A stretch of DNA of 64,000 nucleotides from the NCBI GenBank assembly GCA_029747585.1, contig JAPEVF010000203.1, positions 1 to 64,000 on the forward strand. The letters are read 5' to 3'. Source of the stretch: Pleurotus djamor. Its lineage: Eukaryota; Basidiomycota; Agaricomycetes; Agaricales; Pleurotaceae. The first letter of the stretch is position 1, and each line of letters opens with the position of its first letter. A model generated the notes under the pieces. That model was given only the letters and a program-made list of their open reading frames with translations. It made no database searches and was not told where the DNA came from. The position numbers were made by a program, and so were the translations under genes. This document shows positions 46,615-61,945 of the stretch, piece after piece.

Positions 46615-48166
46615 ATGCTCAGCTTTGTCGAATCATTGTCGCTGTCCCTGGTGACCGGGTTTTCCCTCAGCATAGTATTATACGGAGTACGCAAGCCTGA
46701 TAGCTATGTTGCACTCAAATTTGTTTACTTACGTCTCCACATTCGGATAGGTCCTGATCAACCAGGTGAACAGACATTATCTATAGTCCTTGTTGGACGG
46801 GTTGGACGTAGCTCAATGCTATGACTTCAGGCAGTTTTTTNACTTTCGATCCAAACGGTAGGCCTACAGATTTGGAAGGATGCGCATTGAAGTTCATCAT
46901 CTTCGTACGACTATCTCCCAGGGCATCTGGTGCCGATAAACTATGGATCAAACTTCTCGTACGTCTCACCCAAAGAGCACCGTGTCCCCAGTTTCACTCT
47001 CTCACGGCACCAAGGTGATCTTCATAATAATGGTAGAGACCACGATGTCCCTTTTCGACATCGTTATCATGAAGAAGGGCCTGTTTAACTTGAGGTCGAA
47101 TCTCAGGCTTAGTAGGCACTTCTTCAACTTGTGCTTTGGTGCACGCTGCTGACTTCCAATGCTCTTTAGTGCTTCTGGGAAGTAAGTTCGTCTCGAGTAT
47201 TCGAGCTTCCAACCCTTCGAATTAATGCTATCCTTACAGATACGGTCATGACAGTATGTCTATGATTTGATAGTCAAAGAACCCTTGTAACCCAATCATC
47301 AAACCAGGTTATGGTATCGACAAGTTCCCAGCTCTTTCTATTGTGGAGAATCTACTCAATATCCAACTATAAATTTCTTGTTGGGATTATGGGGCTAGGT
47401 TCCCTGGCCTCACTTTGTAAGTGGTTTGCCATTGTTGACAACTTGGGTTATGCTAACTGACGCCATGACCAGCCGCTGGCATGGCCATCGGTATCATGCA
47501 CGTGGATCGGTTTGACATCGCTGAATCTATACCCGTGGTAGTCACCCAGTTTGAAGATCATGGGAGAGACTCATTTGGTTTGGTTATGGCTTGGTTATCG
47601 ATATCTGCGCTTGTTGACATCGCACTCTCTGCGTGTCTGACACACCTTCTTGTGAGTGTCTGACTTGACATTATTGTGAGGTTGACTGAAGACTCGAGCA
47701 TTGATCAAGTCACAACGACGCACCGGGTTTCAGCGCTCGGATTGGCTTGTCATGAAGATCATTCGCTGTGAGTATCTCAAAACCGCACATACTCTGCTCT
47801 TACTCCAGTGCTCTTCGATAGTAACTATTGAAGCAGGTATAATCACGTCGGTTTGTGCCTTGCTGGACCTTTTCCTTCACGCTTTGGAACATGTATGTTT
47901 TTATTCACCCTTATGTAACTCCATGTCCGAAGCTTATGATGATATCAAGGCTTACATGATGTACGTCCAACTCACCATGCGCAGATGGCATACCCCATTT
48001 ACGCTGGTTCGAAAGCATGTTCATCCCAGACTTCATGCTCTCCAAGCTTTACGCAAACTCTTTGCTAGCTTCTTTGAACGCTCGAGAGGAGTGGGCTCAA
48101 GAAGCTGAGACTCCTTTTCAAGTCCAATCCTCAACGCTCAAGCATCTTCGTGAAAAACACGTCTAG
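46615..48166 (+). CDS. DUF6534 membrane protein 1
   Basis: This belongs to the large basidiomycete DUF6534 family of seven-TM proteins with unknown function. It starts MLSFVESLSLSLVTGFSLS. Family features: SSQLFLLWRIYSIS, AWLSISALVDIALSACLTHLL, MKIIRLTIEAGIITSVCALLD and the C-terminal NMFIPDFMLSKLYANSLLAS-type block, ending LREKHV. At least seven short exons are needed. A single N at 46841 lies in a T run inside an exon; removing it restores AVFYFRSKR, matching the paralogue's VAFYFRSKR, so it looks like a spurious base. Tandem paralogue of 48986-50564. Confidence 0.75.
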
Positions 48167-48985
48167 AATCAGTTTAATCCGCTTATGGTTCGTGTTGGAT
48201 TGCCCTTTCCACGTACTACATACTCGTTTTGTGGCAAATTTGCGAGTGCCCTCCTATTTTCAGTGAACCCCCTATTCGTTTCGCACGGCGTTCGGACGTT
48301 CCACCATTTTACTCAAGTCCAAATTTCAAGTAATGCCTGCCACTGCCATTCATCACTCTCTGTACAAAAGAGGCTGGCTTCCGTACCTCCGTAAGACTTA
48401 CACTCCATGTTCAGCGGGATAGGAATTTCCGCACCTGTCACACTAAAACTGCGATGGCCACCTCCATAATCTGCCTCTTTGACTCTTTTCTGGCCCTCGT
48501 AAGACCCAGCCCGTAACTCGGGCCTCCTTCCTCGTTTCATCGACATCTCTCCGCTATCATTGGCTGGTGAACTGCTTGTCTGCATCAGCGACGCTCTCGT
48601 TGTTTCTCTGTTTTGGCGCTTCTCTTGCCCACCTTCGTTCTGCAGTTCTGTTGGAGAAATGATCGTGCATGACCAATGATCTTCCCTTGTGCTCTGGAGC
48701 CATCTCGTAGCCAAAGTACAGACACTGCTTAAAGTGTGATGTACTTCAGGCTGAACCTACGATTGTTAGAAGGCATTCTCGTTCCCTTTTTGCGTCGTGA
48801 TCCTCCTAACGCTTCCTGAACGTTGAACGTTGGGCTTAGTTAGTTGATCTCGATAATCACCATATCAGGTAACGAACTTACTGAACATCGACGAGCCACC
48901 CCCTACTCCGGTCTCCGCCTCTTTTCATTGGCCATAAAAGCCAGCGAACCTCTTTCATAGCCCTTCACTCTTATCCTTTCGCACT
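48167..48985. other. Spacer between DUF6534 genes
   Basis: A minus-strand frame at 48313-48714 (about 130 codons) is charged and Ser-rich but matches nothing I know and overlaps no splice evidence. I do not call it. A TATA-like element lies at 48933-48940. Confidence 0.45.
48933..48940 (+). promoter_or_regulatory. TATA-like box of DUF6534 gene 2
   Basis: CATAAAAG followed by CCAG lies 46 bases before the ATG, conserved with gene 1. Confidence 0.45.
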
Positions 48986-50564
48986 ATGCTCTATATCGCC
49001 CCAGACTCGGTGTGGCCAGTGACGCTGGTGATAGGGTTTTCCCTCAATTTAGCGTTATATGGAGTACGACAAGTTGGAAGCCATGGTCGTCGTATTCATT
49101 ACTAATGCTGTCATTCACACTTGTCAGGTCCTGCTTAACCAAGTGAGCATATGTTGCTTATGGCTCTACTTCGCCATTGCGGTCACCGCTGAAAGCCCCA
49201 ACCACGCAACTCCAGGTAGCTTTTTATTTCCGTTCCAAACGGTATAGTCCCCCAATTTGTGATTCAAGTTCGTCTCCATAAGACTATCCCTTAGATCTGG
49301 TAACGATAAGCCATGGACCAAACTCCATGTATGTTTCTCTTGAAGAGCCCCCTGCCCAGCTAACTGACCCTCGACTCAACACGAGGTGGCCTTCATAACA
49401 ATCGTGGAAACTGTCATGTCACTTTTCGATATTGTTGTCTTGCGGAGTGCTTTCACGATGAGAGGGGCGGATTTAAGTCTCAGTAGGGAGTTACATGAAT
49501 TATACTTTGGTACGTTCAGCTGACTTACGACAATTTCCAGTGCTTTTGGGTAGTGAGCTAGTCTTGTGAATCTAGAACGTTTGAGGTTCTAAACTCAAAA
49601 ACTCGATGTAATTTATCTCAAGATACTGTCATGACGGTTCGTCTGTATTTGCCGCATGCGATGTTTGCTCAAACTCTCCCAGGTCATGGTTTCTACGAGT
49701 GCTCAGCTCTTTCTATCGTGGCGAATATACTCGATATCGAAGAGCAAGTTCCTTGGAGGTTTTCTTGGACTCGCTTCACTCGCCTGCTTTAGTGAGTGGT
49801 TGACAGTGAAAACTACAAAACGTCCAGCCGTATTCACAGACATGTTGGTTAGCCGTTGGTTTGGCCGTTGGAGTTATGCATCTAAATCGCATAGACATCG
49901 CTGAAGATATCAGCCCACAGATTGATAGCAGTGGTTTGACCTTGGACAACGTTGCTTCTGAAAGCCCTCCATTTCGGTTGATCATCGCCTGGTTATCGAT
50001 CTCTGCTCTCGTTGATGTCGCACTCTCCGGTTGCCTCACGTACACCCTTGTATGCATGTCACTTCTGTTTTCCACGGAGCGACAACTCAAACAGCAACCC
50101 AGTCAAAAANGACGGACGGGAATGAAAGTCACAGATAGGCTAGTTACGAAAATTATTCGTTGTGAGTGTCCTGATCAGTAAATCATGCATTGCTTCGCCT
50201 TGATACCCATGGATACTAGTCACTATTGAAGCGGGCACAATAACCTCGTTCTGTGCCGTACTGGAGCTTTTGCTTCACATTACCGAACATGTAGGTCTAG
50301 ATTCGTCATGAGGTCTATGCCCGAAGCTAAATGAGATTACCTAGGATTTCATGATGTAAGGCCCCCTGCTACTATTCGCGTAGACTGGTCTTTTCGATGA
50401 GCTTACGTCGGTCTGGCAGCATGTTCATCCCAGACTTCATGCTTTCCAAACTTTACGCCAACTCTTTACTCGCTTCTTTGAACGCACGAGAAAAGTGGGC
50501 TAAAGAAGAAGAAGAGACGTCTTTCCAGATTCGATCCTCCATGCTCAACAACCTTGGCGAGTAG
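48986..50564 (+). CDS. DUF6534 membrane protein 2
   Basis: This is the second DUF6534 gene. It starts MLYIAPDSVWPVTLVIGFS. Recognisable exons contain VLLNQ, VAFYFRSKR, QVMVSTSAQLFLSWRIYS, LIIAWLSISALVDVALSG, LTYTLV, TKIIRCTIEAGTITSFCAV-like sequence and the closing MFIPDFMLSKLYANSLLASL followed by NAREKWAKEEE, ending MLNNLGE. An N at 50110 falls in a codon without changing the frame. The paralogues share exon order. The family is expanded in many Agaricomycetes; no biochemical role is established. Confidence 0.75.
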
Positions 50565-51001
50565 ACTACCTAGACTTTGGACCGCTTTACACAGAGAATT
50601 AGCCACCCACTCATCCCAATATGCCAGTGGACGGATGTCGATTTTCTTGTTGATTCCTGTCTTTAACACTCCGACTCCAATCTAAATTCTTCCCTCTCCC
50701 CTAAGTACAGGTGTGTCGTTGGCCCAAGCTTGTCGCCAACGTTGCGTGGCTATCTGGCACCGTGCCGCCCGGTAATTAGCCGGGCTACACCGTGACGGGT
50801 TGGCTTACGCCGCCAGTGCGGCTCCAGGTTCAGTATCTGTTTTAGTCAGGCCACATACGTCATCAAAAACAATATCATAAAACGCCGCGGAAGCTATAAT
50901 CGACCTCAAGTCCTATTCCTCCCAAGCTGTCTTTCTCTAGTTCTCTTCTTTCTCAGTTGCAACTACGCTGGCCAATTCGCTGGTCGCCATCCCCCAATTT
51001 A
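50565..51001. other. Spacer DUF6534 / NAPE-PLD
   Basis: This is the upstream region of the metallohydrolase gene. A GC-rich imperfect palindrome-like stretch lies near 50750-50800. No gene is supported. Confidence 0.5.
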
Positions 51002-52633
51002 ATGAGAAAATTCAAGGGAACGCCCAGTCAGATGGAGAATACTATCCGCGTGTTCGAAACCGCCACAGCTGCTGAAGCTCGCAAGGCAAGGAGCTCGAAC
51101 GGGACGCTACCTGAGCATTGGGTTGGCACGAGCGGGACCCAGTTCAAGAACCCATATCCTAGCTTTAGGCATCGTGGATTTGGCGAGATGTTCTCGGTAA
51201 AGATCCTTAACCTTCTTCTCGATATGCGATGATCTCATCGAAATATTTAGCTGGTGAGAGATGTTGGAAATAGGATCAATAACATGGTTATACCGTCGAA
51301 CCTCGATGAAATCATCCCAATCCATAAGCCTACCTGGATTGTTGATGATACGCCGGCCCCTTCTCAAGAAAACATAAAGGCGACTTGGCTCGGACATGCT
51401 TCGTTCCTTGTTGAAATGCCTACCCGCTCGCCTGAAGCGTCGAGAGGGATTCGCGTTCTTTTCGACCCCATATTCAGCGAACGGTGCTCCCCCGTACAAT
51501 GGATAGGCCCAAAGCGGATTATTCGTGAGCAACCTCGTTTTCTGCACATTCCTCCTCGCACTCAATATAAATACCCCCAGCGACACCGTGTAAAGTAGAA
51601 GAACTCCCAGATATTGATGCAATAGTCATCTCAGTGAGCCCGCTCAGCTCCAGTTCCGAGGCTTCAATTTTCTAACCCGGTTTTGTTTGTGTCTAACAGC
51701 ACGATCATTACGACCAGTGGGTGTTCACCGCGTCGACTTGCCCCATACACTAACGATCGCAATTGACATAGCCTTGATGTACACACCTTGCGCTCTCTCT
51801 ACAAGAAGGCACATACTCCGCACATCTTCACCCCGCCCGGCTACAAGGACTTCTTGCGATCCATTCACATTCCCTTAACGCACATCCACGAGCTCGACTG
51901 GTGGTCTTCGTCAATGATCGAAGTCGACGTCCCTTCCCTCTCCAGCACCAGCACCAAATCCCAAGCATCGCCAGCAGAAGGGTCGCCTTCCGTGAAACTC
52001 ACCGCCGAAATAACGAGTACGCCAAGCCAACACAACACCTCGCGCACTGGCTTCGACAGACTCTTCCCTTTCCATCGTCTCTGGGCGAGTTGGATCGTCA
52101 AAGAGGTACTACCTCCCACGGAATCTGCTACACAGCCAAAGAGCGTGTTCTTCGCTGGCGACACGGGGTATCGGTCTGTTCTCAAGGGCCAGGATGAGGA
52201 TACGGCGCCCATGTTCCCTGGGTTCAAGCAAATCGGCGACAAGTTCGGAGGGTTTGACCTGGCTCTCATACCAATTGGGTTGGTCTTTCCCTGAGGATGA
52301 TGTCAAGGGCGTCGTTCACTGACCGCTGGCTTCCTTGCAGTGCCTACGCCCCTCGATGGTTCATGTCGTCGGATCACTGTGCACCGCAGGATAGTGTCCT
52401 CATTTTCAAGGATATCCATGCCAAGAAGGCGCTGGCCATGCATTGGGGGTACGTCCTCGTTTCCCCTTCCTTTCATACGACCCTGAACTAATGACCCAAC
52501 CGCCAGAACCTTCGTGTTGACCTACGAACCTGTGGACGAACCGCCCATGTTACTCAAGCAGGAATGCAAAAAGGTCGGTATTCCGGACGGTGACTTTGTC
52601 GTCACAGGAGTTGGCGAGACGAGGCAATTTTAG
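51002..52633 (+). CDS. NAPE-hydrolysing phospholipase D-like metallohydrolase
   Basis: This metallo-beta-lactamase-fold enzyme resembles NAPE-PLD (yeast Fmp30), which releases N-acylethanolamines from N-acyl phosphatidylethanolamine, usually in mitochondrial or internal membranes. Visible elements: NPYPSFRHRGFGEMFS, ATWLGHASFLVEMP, VLFDPIFSERCSPVQWIGPKR, the zinc motif HDHYDHLD created by splicing of two exons, SVFFAGDTGY, FDLALIPIG, WFMSSDHCAPQDSV and ALAMHWGTFVLT. The motif HxHxDH is intact and later metal-ligand Asp and His blocks are present. Introns split the motif itself (after HDHYD and before VISH). The start at 51002 is the first ATG of the frame; a mitochondrial presequence is possible but not clear. 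It ends ETRQF. Confidence 0.88.
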
Positions 52634-53046
52634 AACTGTGCCGCCGAACTTCGTATTTATGGACTGTATCATACACCGTTATAATTGTAATATTTCGAAT
52701 ACTCTCATGTTCAAGCTTTGGGGCAATAAAAACAGGGTATATAGAGGGTGCAAACCCGAGTATTTCCACGACAACAACGACATCAACAACAACAGGGAGA
52801 AATGCGAGGAGAAAGTCTTTTGTATATGTATTGTAAACCTGGAAATCGTCGAATACCCAAAAGGAAACGAACGAGAAAGCGGAAAGCGAAGGCAAGAACT
52901 TGTGTACGGTATTTGACCGAGGTATCATTGAAAACGAGGAAATTGGGTCCGTGACACGGTAAACGGGAATGTGATACCAATATTTAACTCCTGTGCGGGC
53001 ACGAAAGATGAGAAGGGGTTGTGGAGGATGGAGAGTATGGGGAGGC
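52634..53046. other. Convergent spacer NAPE-PLD / AGC kinase
   Basis: This holds the 3' regions of two convergent genes. No further gene is supported. Confidence 0.5.
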
Positions 53047-55314
<2,268 letters not shown>

Positions 55315-55991
55315 TGGTACAGGCAGCAGCAGCAAAGGGCTGGTTGGTAATACAGGAGGGTATGGTTACAAGTCAAGGAAGAGTGTGGCGCCGAACCAGT
55401 CGACGGTTACGAACGCTATCGAGATGGGGCTGATGTGATGAGCATCACAAACAAAACAAAAGGGCGATCTATAAATCCCTGCCTACGGATTAGGGATGAA
55501 TTAGGAGTGCGTGTACTAAATTTCCTCCAAGCCGAACGTCAAACAGATCCGCCACCTCGGAAATCAACCGTTGATTCCAAGCTTCAATCAGATCTGTCTG
55601 AATTGAAGGGATGTCATCAATCCACTGAAAGTGCTAAACGGCATGCGAAAAAAAAAACCTCAGCACAGCCAGTCCTTTTTCTTGAAACTCGAGCGAAAGC
55701 GAAAAGCCCACAAAGGGAGCGCTGCAATCAGAATCTTCGGTCTATAATCATAGATGATCAAGTGAGGGACTCGGCGGGTAGAGGCCATGGTGTGTATCGA
55801 GGTTCCTGATCAAACAGATGAACAGAGATAGTAGGAAACAATGGATAGATGATCGAAGGTAATGTGGATGGGACAGGCACGGCGAAAGTCCGAGTGAGAA
55901 TTGGCTTGAAACTTGTGGAGAACAAATGAATAAACGAACAAGGCTTCGGCGCTGGAGGATCTCGACCACCTAATCAGTTGGCCGAAATGTA
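55315..55991. other. Spacer AGC kinase / Cid1-like
   Basis: This is the upstream region of the kinase and the downstream region of the nucleotidyltransferase. A plus-strand frame at 55435-55809 shows no family resemblance. Nothing else is supported. Confidence 0.5.
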
Positions 55992-58441
55992 TCAATCATT
56001 CTTTGATGCGCTTGGTGGTGCTTGCCCTCCATATCCCTTCGTGTGCTTTGGCTTCTTCTTCTTCGTCGCCTTGGGCTTGATGACTACAGGTTCCAACCCC
56101 TCGATCATCTCCTCAACCGATTTCCCACTATCCAGTACCTCAATCGCACGCTGACATTCTTGCCTAAATCTTCGCAGTGAAGTTTCTGAAACACCAGCAA
56201 CCACATTCTTAAAAAAACGAAAACGATCAATGATATATATCTGTGTAAACGAAAGGAAAAGAAAACCGACCTGTCTTCTCACGAAGGGATCGACAACGAC
56301 AAAATTATGCCGCTTCCACTCGTCCGCTCGGACGGTGTTGTTTTCAATCTCCACTCCACCGTCTGCATCCTCTGCGTCTTCTTCTCTGATAGGTTCCGAC
56401 TCCTCGGGAGTTTGCTCAGCATTCTCAGAGACAGCAACATCCAAGTCATGCTCGTCTTCATCGTCCTCGGCCTTTTCCTTCCCTTTGCCTTTGTCCTCAG
56501 CCTTGGGCTTAGACTTCTCCAACGACGGGCCAGCGATCGGGCGTTTCGTGATGCCACCCTTCCGTATACTGACCATGTTCTCCTGGTAATCGAATTCTGT
56601 TGCCCAGTATCTGCCAAATAGACGTCCATCAGCGAACAACGCACACAATTTACTGTATAGTAAATATATTAACGATCACTCACTGGAACCATTCTTTCAT
56701 AAGGACTTGTATATCGCCGACACCAGGGAATGTGCCCTTATAAGGAGTCCATCGAGTGTCACATTTCATCAGCGTGTTTCTTCTCTTAACCCAGAAGACA
56801 CCAGGAGCAATTTCAACGCCAGGATCCAAGGGAAGTAAATCTGCTTGAAGGTTGGGAAGAAGGTTCTTCGACTACAGTTCATGTCGCTTCGTCAACCAAC
56901 TATCATGGTGTCGGGTAAACATGACCATGATCACACACCTGGAGGAACCCAATGGTCATCAACGACAACCCATAACTGCTAAACGTTCTCGGGCCCACAC
57001 CACTGGGGTTGTTCAGCGCCAGCGGCTTCGCCCACCCTTTGAGCAACCTCAGCATAGGCCGAAGAACAGGTGACATGTCACAGTAATTCTTCAACATCAT
57101 CGAATTTACCAGACCGAGTTGGTTGTTAACATTGATGTCGCATTCGAACCCATTTTGATCGTCGACAAATTTGACTAGGTGGGCATGAATAAAGATAAAG
57201 TGGGAGGATGTGAATGAAATTGCGCTTGGACTGACCTATAGGCACGGCAGCACTTACAACAGGCATGACTCTCCTAAAGCCAGCCCTTAAAAGGATTTTT
57301 GCGACTTCTCTAATACAGATTCAGGGCTCAGTAGTTAATTGGTTGCAATTGGGGACTTAATTACCGGACTTTGTAGACCTCTGGAGTTGGTGGTAATGAG
57401 ATGTTGAGACGGAGATATGGTCAAGGACGGCTTACTAGGGAGTGGTAGCGTCATCGAAGGAGGAAAGCCATTCATCCTTAGCGAATCCTAATGAACCGTT
57501 AGATCGTCGAAGCATGAGACGACCCGAGATTGGATGCACCACAATGACAAGATCCAAGTCACTCTTCGCAGAGGATACGCCGTAAAAGGTACTTCCAAAC
57601 AGCTCCACGCGAAAGTGCTCGCCAAAGGCCCTCCGAATCGCCACGTCCACCCGTTGGACAGTACTCCTACGAAGGCCTTGTAGACTCGCCTCTTCTCGAC
57701 GAATGATTTCCGCCGGATCCAGGTGAAGAGGCGCGTTCCGCTCTCGCCGAGCGCGATTGAAGGCTTCGACTCTTTGAATTACATCATCAGCGCGCCTGCT
57801 CACAGTGGCCACGTCGGGTCGCTCTTGTGTTGCTTGGACGTTCTGGGATTGTCGCCACGGTTGATTATATCGACGTGGCTGCGCTTGCATTGCGGAATAC
57901 TTTGCGTTGAGGGAAGAGTTGATAAGATCGATACGCGAAGGGCCAGGTCCCAGGGATTGGCCGGCTGAACCGTCTTGTGTTCCCGATGCAAAAGAACTGG
58001 GCACCTGTCTGTTCGTTTGGCGGTACGAGTTGTTGGGCCTGTCATGGGGGCGGAAGTTTGCATATTGAGGGGGCGCTCGGTCATTTCGATACTAAATCAA
58101 GCGGTTATTAACAACAAAGTCAAATGTACTGACAAAATACTCACTGGGGAAGGATTTCTCTTACTTCGAGGACCATTCGGCGAGGTGGATGCTTCAGATG
58201 CGTTCAGCTGCTGCTGAGGCGTTTTGTTGGGCGACTTTGGGCGAGACTTCATCGTGGAGGATATAGGCTCTCTCGTTGACGAAGAAGGCGACTGGGGTAA
58301 CGGAGGGAATGGTGGTGACTCATGGCTACCGCTGAGTTTATCTCGCTGGGGCGCAGCCTTACCACGACGAGTCCTCTGGCGCTTGGGTTTGGCCTGCGCT
58401 TCATTGTTGGGATCTCGTGGCATGGGTTCGTCTGAAGACAT
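55992..58441 (-). CDS. Cid1-like non-canonical poly(A)/poly(U) polymerase
   Basis: This belongs to the Cid1/TUTase family of nucleotidyltransferases that add A or U tails to RNA. Long low-complexity basic N-terminus (MSSDEPMPRDPNNEAQ onward, rich in Pro and Arg) precedes the catalytic core: VELFGSTFYGVSSAKSDLDL, with the GS motif and the DxD acid pair, then FECDINVNNQLGLVNS with the third Asp, and the PAP-associated region around LRPMLRLLKGWAK and SSYGLSLMTIGFLQ. The C-terminal part has an acidic EDDEDEHD stretch and ends ASKND with a Lys-rich segment KATKKKKPKHTKG. The start is uncertain: 58441 has a good context, but frame remains open upstream to about 58729. Confidence 0.8.
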
Positions 58442-59113
58442 TTTCGAACGCGGTGGTGGCTTTGGTGGTCGTACAGGAGGATGCAGAGTGGTGTGGCTGT
58501 GCGGCTGATCGGAATTGAAATGCATTGCGCGTCTGTTGTAGGTGGCAGGCCGCTTGAAGGGGTCCAACACTAGAAATCGTGAGGCCATACGCGTTGGCGG
58601 TGAACCCGATGAGTAGTGGTCCGTGTGTTGGCGATTAGGACTTCGATGGCAATGAATCCCTCGTCTCGGCGCCATATCCGAGGCCTGCACCTGAGAAGAC
58701 CCCAACGGACGGAATCCCACTGAAAACAACTCTTAGATTCCCCCAATCCCTATCATACGTCCCCGAAACACGCACTAGCATAAGATAAAACGCGTCGACA
58801 AGCGGTGAACGAGCTGAAAGTGAGAAGGTGCTTATGGGCTGGACTGGTCCTCCGCAAAGAAGCTCTAGGGAGCTTCATGGCGAAATAATGCCCGAAAGAC
58901 GTCGGATGTCCGAGCAGTTAGGCTGGATGACTGCCAAGGATATCAGAGAGGAGAGGGATGGATCATGCGTTGGGTCAAGTTGTGTCGCGGTCGAGGCAAA
59001 GTTATGATTTTCGCGATCAGTAAAACGCCTTCCCACGGTCAATAACGCCCAGGACGAAGACTTCAAAAATTATTCCTCGTACTCATTAGCTTTCGCTTGA
59101 CCCTCACAAAACC
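58442..59113. other. Divergent spacer Cid1-like / eIF3l
   Basis: This is the shared upstream region. If the Cid1-like gene starts at an upstream in-frame Met (58675) part of it is coding. A sequence resembling an intron acceptor (TTTTCAG on the minus strand) lies at about 58723-58729. No other gene is seen. Confidence 0.45.
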
Positions 59114-61473
59114 ATGGCGCAACAACGAATGGCCATCTGGGCTGCAGAGCCCGATATTGAAGAAATTCACGACGTTGATCTCTCACTTGCAATTGGAAAC
59201 TATGGCCAAGGTGCCTACGATGAAGGTGACCTCTCCCCGAGCTCCAAAAATTCCAACAAGTTCAATGGTCCTGCTTGTAGCACAAATCCAAGCCCCTCAT
59301 CTGACTGAAGCGGCTCTCATGGCGATGCAGCAACATATGGCTCAGCAAGCAGCGTTCTCGCAGATCCCGGATGCAGTCAAAAGCGTAATGATATATCGCT
59401 GCAACTTCGTGAACAGTTGACCGATCGTATTCGTACAGTTTATCGTCCATTTCCATAAAGCCGTGCTCGAAAACAACTTGGCCGAAATCACCGTCGCATA
59501 CGAAAGTGGCTGGAACAAATACACCGAAAAGTTTTACTCGAAGACAGAATGGCCTGAAGCAGAAGTCATCGCGCCTCTTGTGAACGACGATCCCATCTTC
59601 CTTATCCTTTATCGTGAACTTTACTACCGCCACGTCTACTCGAGACTCCAGCCAAATATTGATGATCGGTTCCATTCCTACGAGAATAGCTGTGAACTAT
59701 TTAACTACTTGCTCAGTGAGTTCTGTTGGTTACCTTCCGAGTATACACCACCTTACGTCCCACGATGTGTAGACTCGGACGGACCTGTGAAACTTGAACT
59801 ACCTGAGCAATGGCTATGGGATATCATCGACGAGTTTATCTATCAATACCAATCTTTCTGCGCATGGCGATCGAAGGTCAAGTCAAAGACCGACGATGAG
59901 CTGAGCCTACTCGCTGATGGAGGTGGTGTACGTACTGTCCCCTCTCGAACCCATTTCTCCGTTTCTAAGATGTACTTCAGGTCTGGAGTTCTTACAGTGT
60001 CCTCAATGTTCTTTACTCTCTCATCCAAAAATCCAAAATCAATGAGTACATCGTTGCGCAACAGGAGGGCAAGTCTCAAGAAGAAATCGCGTGCGTTTTC
60101 CTGCTCTAGCCTAATAATTGACCACCCACTACATCTTGCTACAGAGAGATAGTTGGCGAATACGGTGTCTTCCCCCTCTATCGTATGCTTGGTTACTTCA
60201 GTATCATCGGCCTCCTCCGTGTCCATGTCCTCCTTGGTGACTTTACCCTTGCTCTCAAGGTCATGGAGAACGTCGAGCTCAACCAAAAGGTGCTTATCCA
60301 CCCACTTCCTACCTGTCTAAATTCATATTGATCATCCATCCCACAACTAGTCACCTTTCACCCGAGTGACCGCCTGCCATGTCGCCACCTATTACTACGT
60401 TTCCTTCTGCTACATGATGCTCCGACGGTATCCCGACGCCATCCGTGCCATCGTGACCATCCTGAACTTCATAATGCGCATGCGCCAATACCACACCCGC
60501 AGTTACCAATACGACCAAATCAACAAAACGGGTGATCGGATGTACGCCATGTTCGCCATGTGCAATGCCCTATCCCCCAGTCGTCTCGACGATAATATTG
60601 CGAATCTCGCCAAGGAGAGGTATGCTGATCAGATAGCTAAGATGTCAAAGGGAGGGTGAGTATACTCTCTGATGTTTTACAAGCTGAAAACGACAGGCCT
60701 GATCGCTCGTTCTTTTCTTAGGGATGACGCTACGCCTGCGTTTGAAGAACTCTTCATCCATTCCTGCCCAAAATTCATCAATGCGAACCCACCGCCATAC
60801 GATGACCCTCAAGCTCTAGCCACTCTCTTATCACCCAACTCACCCTCACCCAACACCCCCGCCCCAACGACACAGCAAGATTCTACGCACCGCCATCTCG
60901 CGCTTTTCCTCGCTGACGTCAGTGCTCAATCTCAAGTGCCCACACTTCGAAGCTTCCTCAAGCTCTACACGAGCTTGGGTGCATCCAAATTGGCAAACTT
61001 CTTGGATACCGATGAGGAGGAGATGATCCAGGAGATGATGGTGATGAAGCAGTCCAGCAGGAGTGTCAGTCGGGTTGTGGTTGGTGATGCTGCGCAGGCT
61101 GCGGCTCCTTCGAAGGGGTTGCTCGATGGTCAGACGATATCGACGAGTGATTTGAATTTCGTCATTGACGGGGTACGTCTTTTGTCGTTTTCTCTTCCAT
61201 CCGTGGTCTGACCTTTGGTTTGCGTAGAACATGGTCCATATCGCGGAATCTACCGTTGGACGCCGCTATGCCGGTTGGTTCATCAAGAACACGGAACGCA
61301 CACAACGTATATTGGAGGACCTCCGGCATATGCCTCTACCGGCTGCAAAGCTCCCTGGAGCACCAGCAACTAACGGCCCTTCCGCACAAGCGGATGCACC
61401 GAAACCCGAAGGTGCTAGGGGTGGTCGAGGTGGGCAGAAAGTCGCTTGGGGCGGTGTAAAAGTTGTTGCATGA
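59114..61473 (+). CDS. eIF3l: Eukaryotic translation initiation factor 3 subunit L
   Basis: This encodes eIF3l, a PCI-domain subunit of the eIF3 complex that helps load mRNA and initiator tRNA on the 40S ribosome. The product starts [17 protein letters not shown]. Conserved segments follow in order: [133 protein letters not shown] helix and [20 protein letters not shown], ending in a Gly-rich [11 protein letters not shown]. Several short introns interrupt it, for example near 59235, 59938, 60085 and 61170. Length near 600 residues fits the family. Cytoplasmic. Confidence 0.93.
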
Positions 61474-61945
61474 GAGCGTCATTGTACCGTAGGGCTGACG
61501 CCCCAGCCAAGACGAAAAGCGTGGGTTGGTGTACATCTGTGGCTTTAGAGCCAATCTACGTTGCGTTATCCATATCTTGTAGGACAATTTGTAGACCAGC
61601 ATATTCACGTCAAACTTCTATGATGTCTCCAGCACGCGAGCAGGGAAAGGTAAAGACGACCTCACTCAGCGAAAAATCGCAGCGTCAAGCTAAATGTCTT
61701 AATAACGAGAAGAGGAAACCCTAGGTATAACACAGCAGGGGGATACACGCTATAAAAGTTAAAGATAAAAAAAAGATAATCACATAAATATAAACGAATG
61801 AAAGTCAAAAAGAACGGAGGGTCAAATGAACGCGTGGTACAAGGGGTAACGATTCTTCACCATTAGAGGCAGGTACACCAGACCAGCTGGGTGGGGGACA
61901 TCCAAGTTATCTTCTTTTTACTGAGGCCTCATCAATTGTGCGCCG
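61474..61945. other. Convergent spacer eIF3l / MARVEL-like
   Basis: 3' regions of two convergent genes with A-rich sequence near 61765-61780; nothing else is seen. Confidence 0.5.

Noticed and set aside
48313..48714. Minus-strand frame of about 130 codons between DUF6534 genes
   Set aside because: No domain, no signal peptide, no homologue I recognise and no exon partners; could be chance.
56307..56621. Hydrophobic plus-strand frame resembling a membrane protein
   Set aside because: It is antisense to the acidic low-complexity part of the Cid1-like gene; acidic codons read in reverse give Leu/Phe-rich peptides.
59262..59675. Long minus-strand frame in eIF3l
   Set aside because: Antisense shadow of conserved eIF3l exons.
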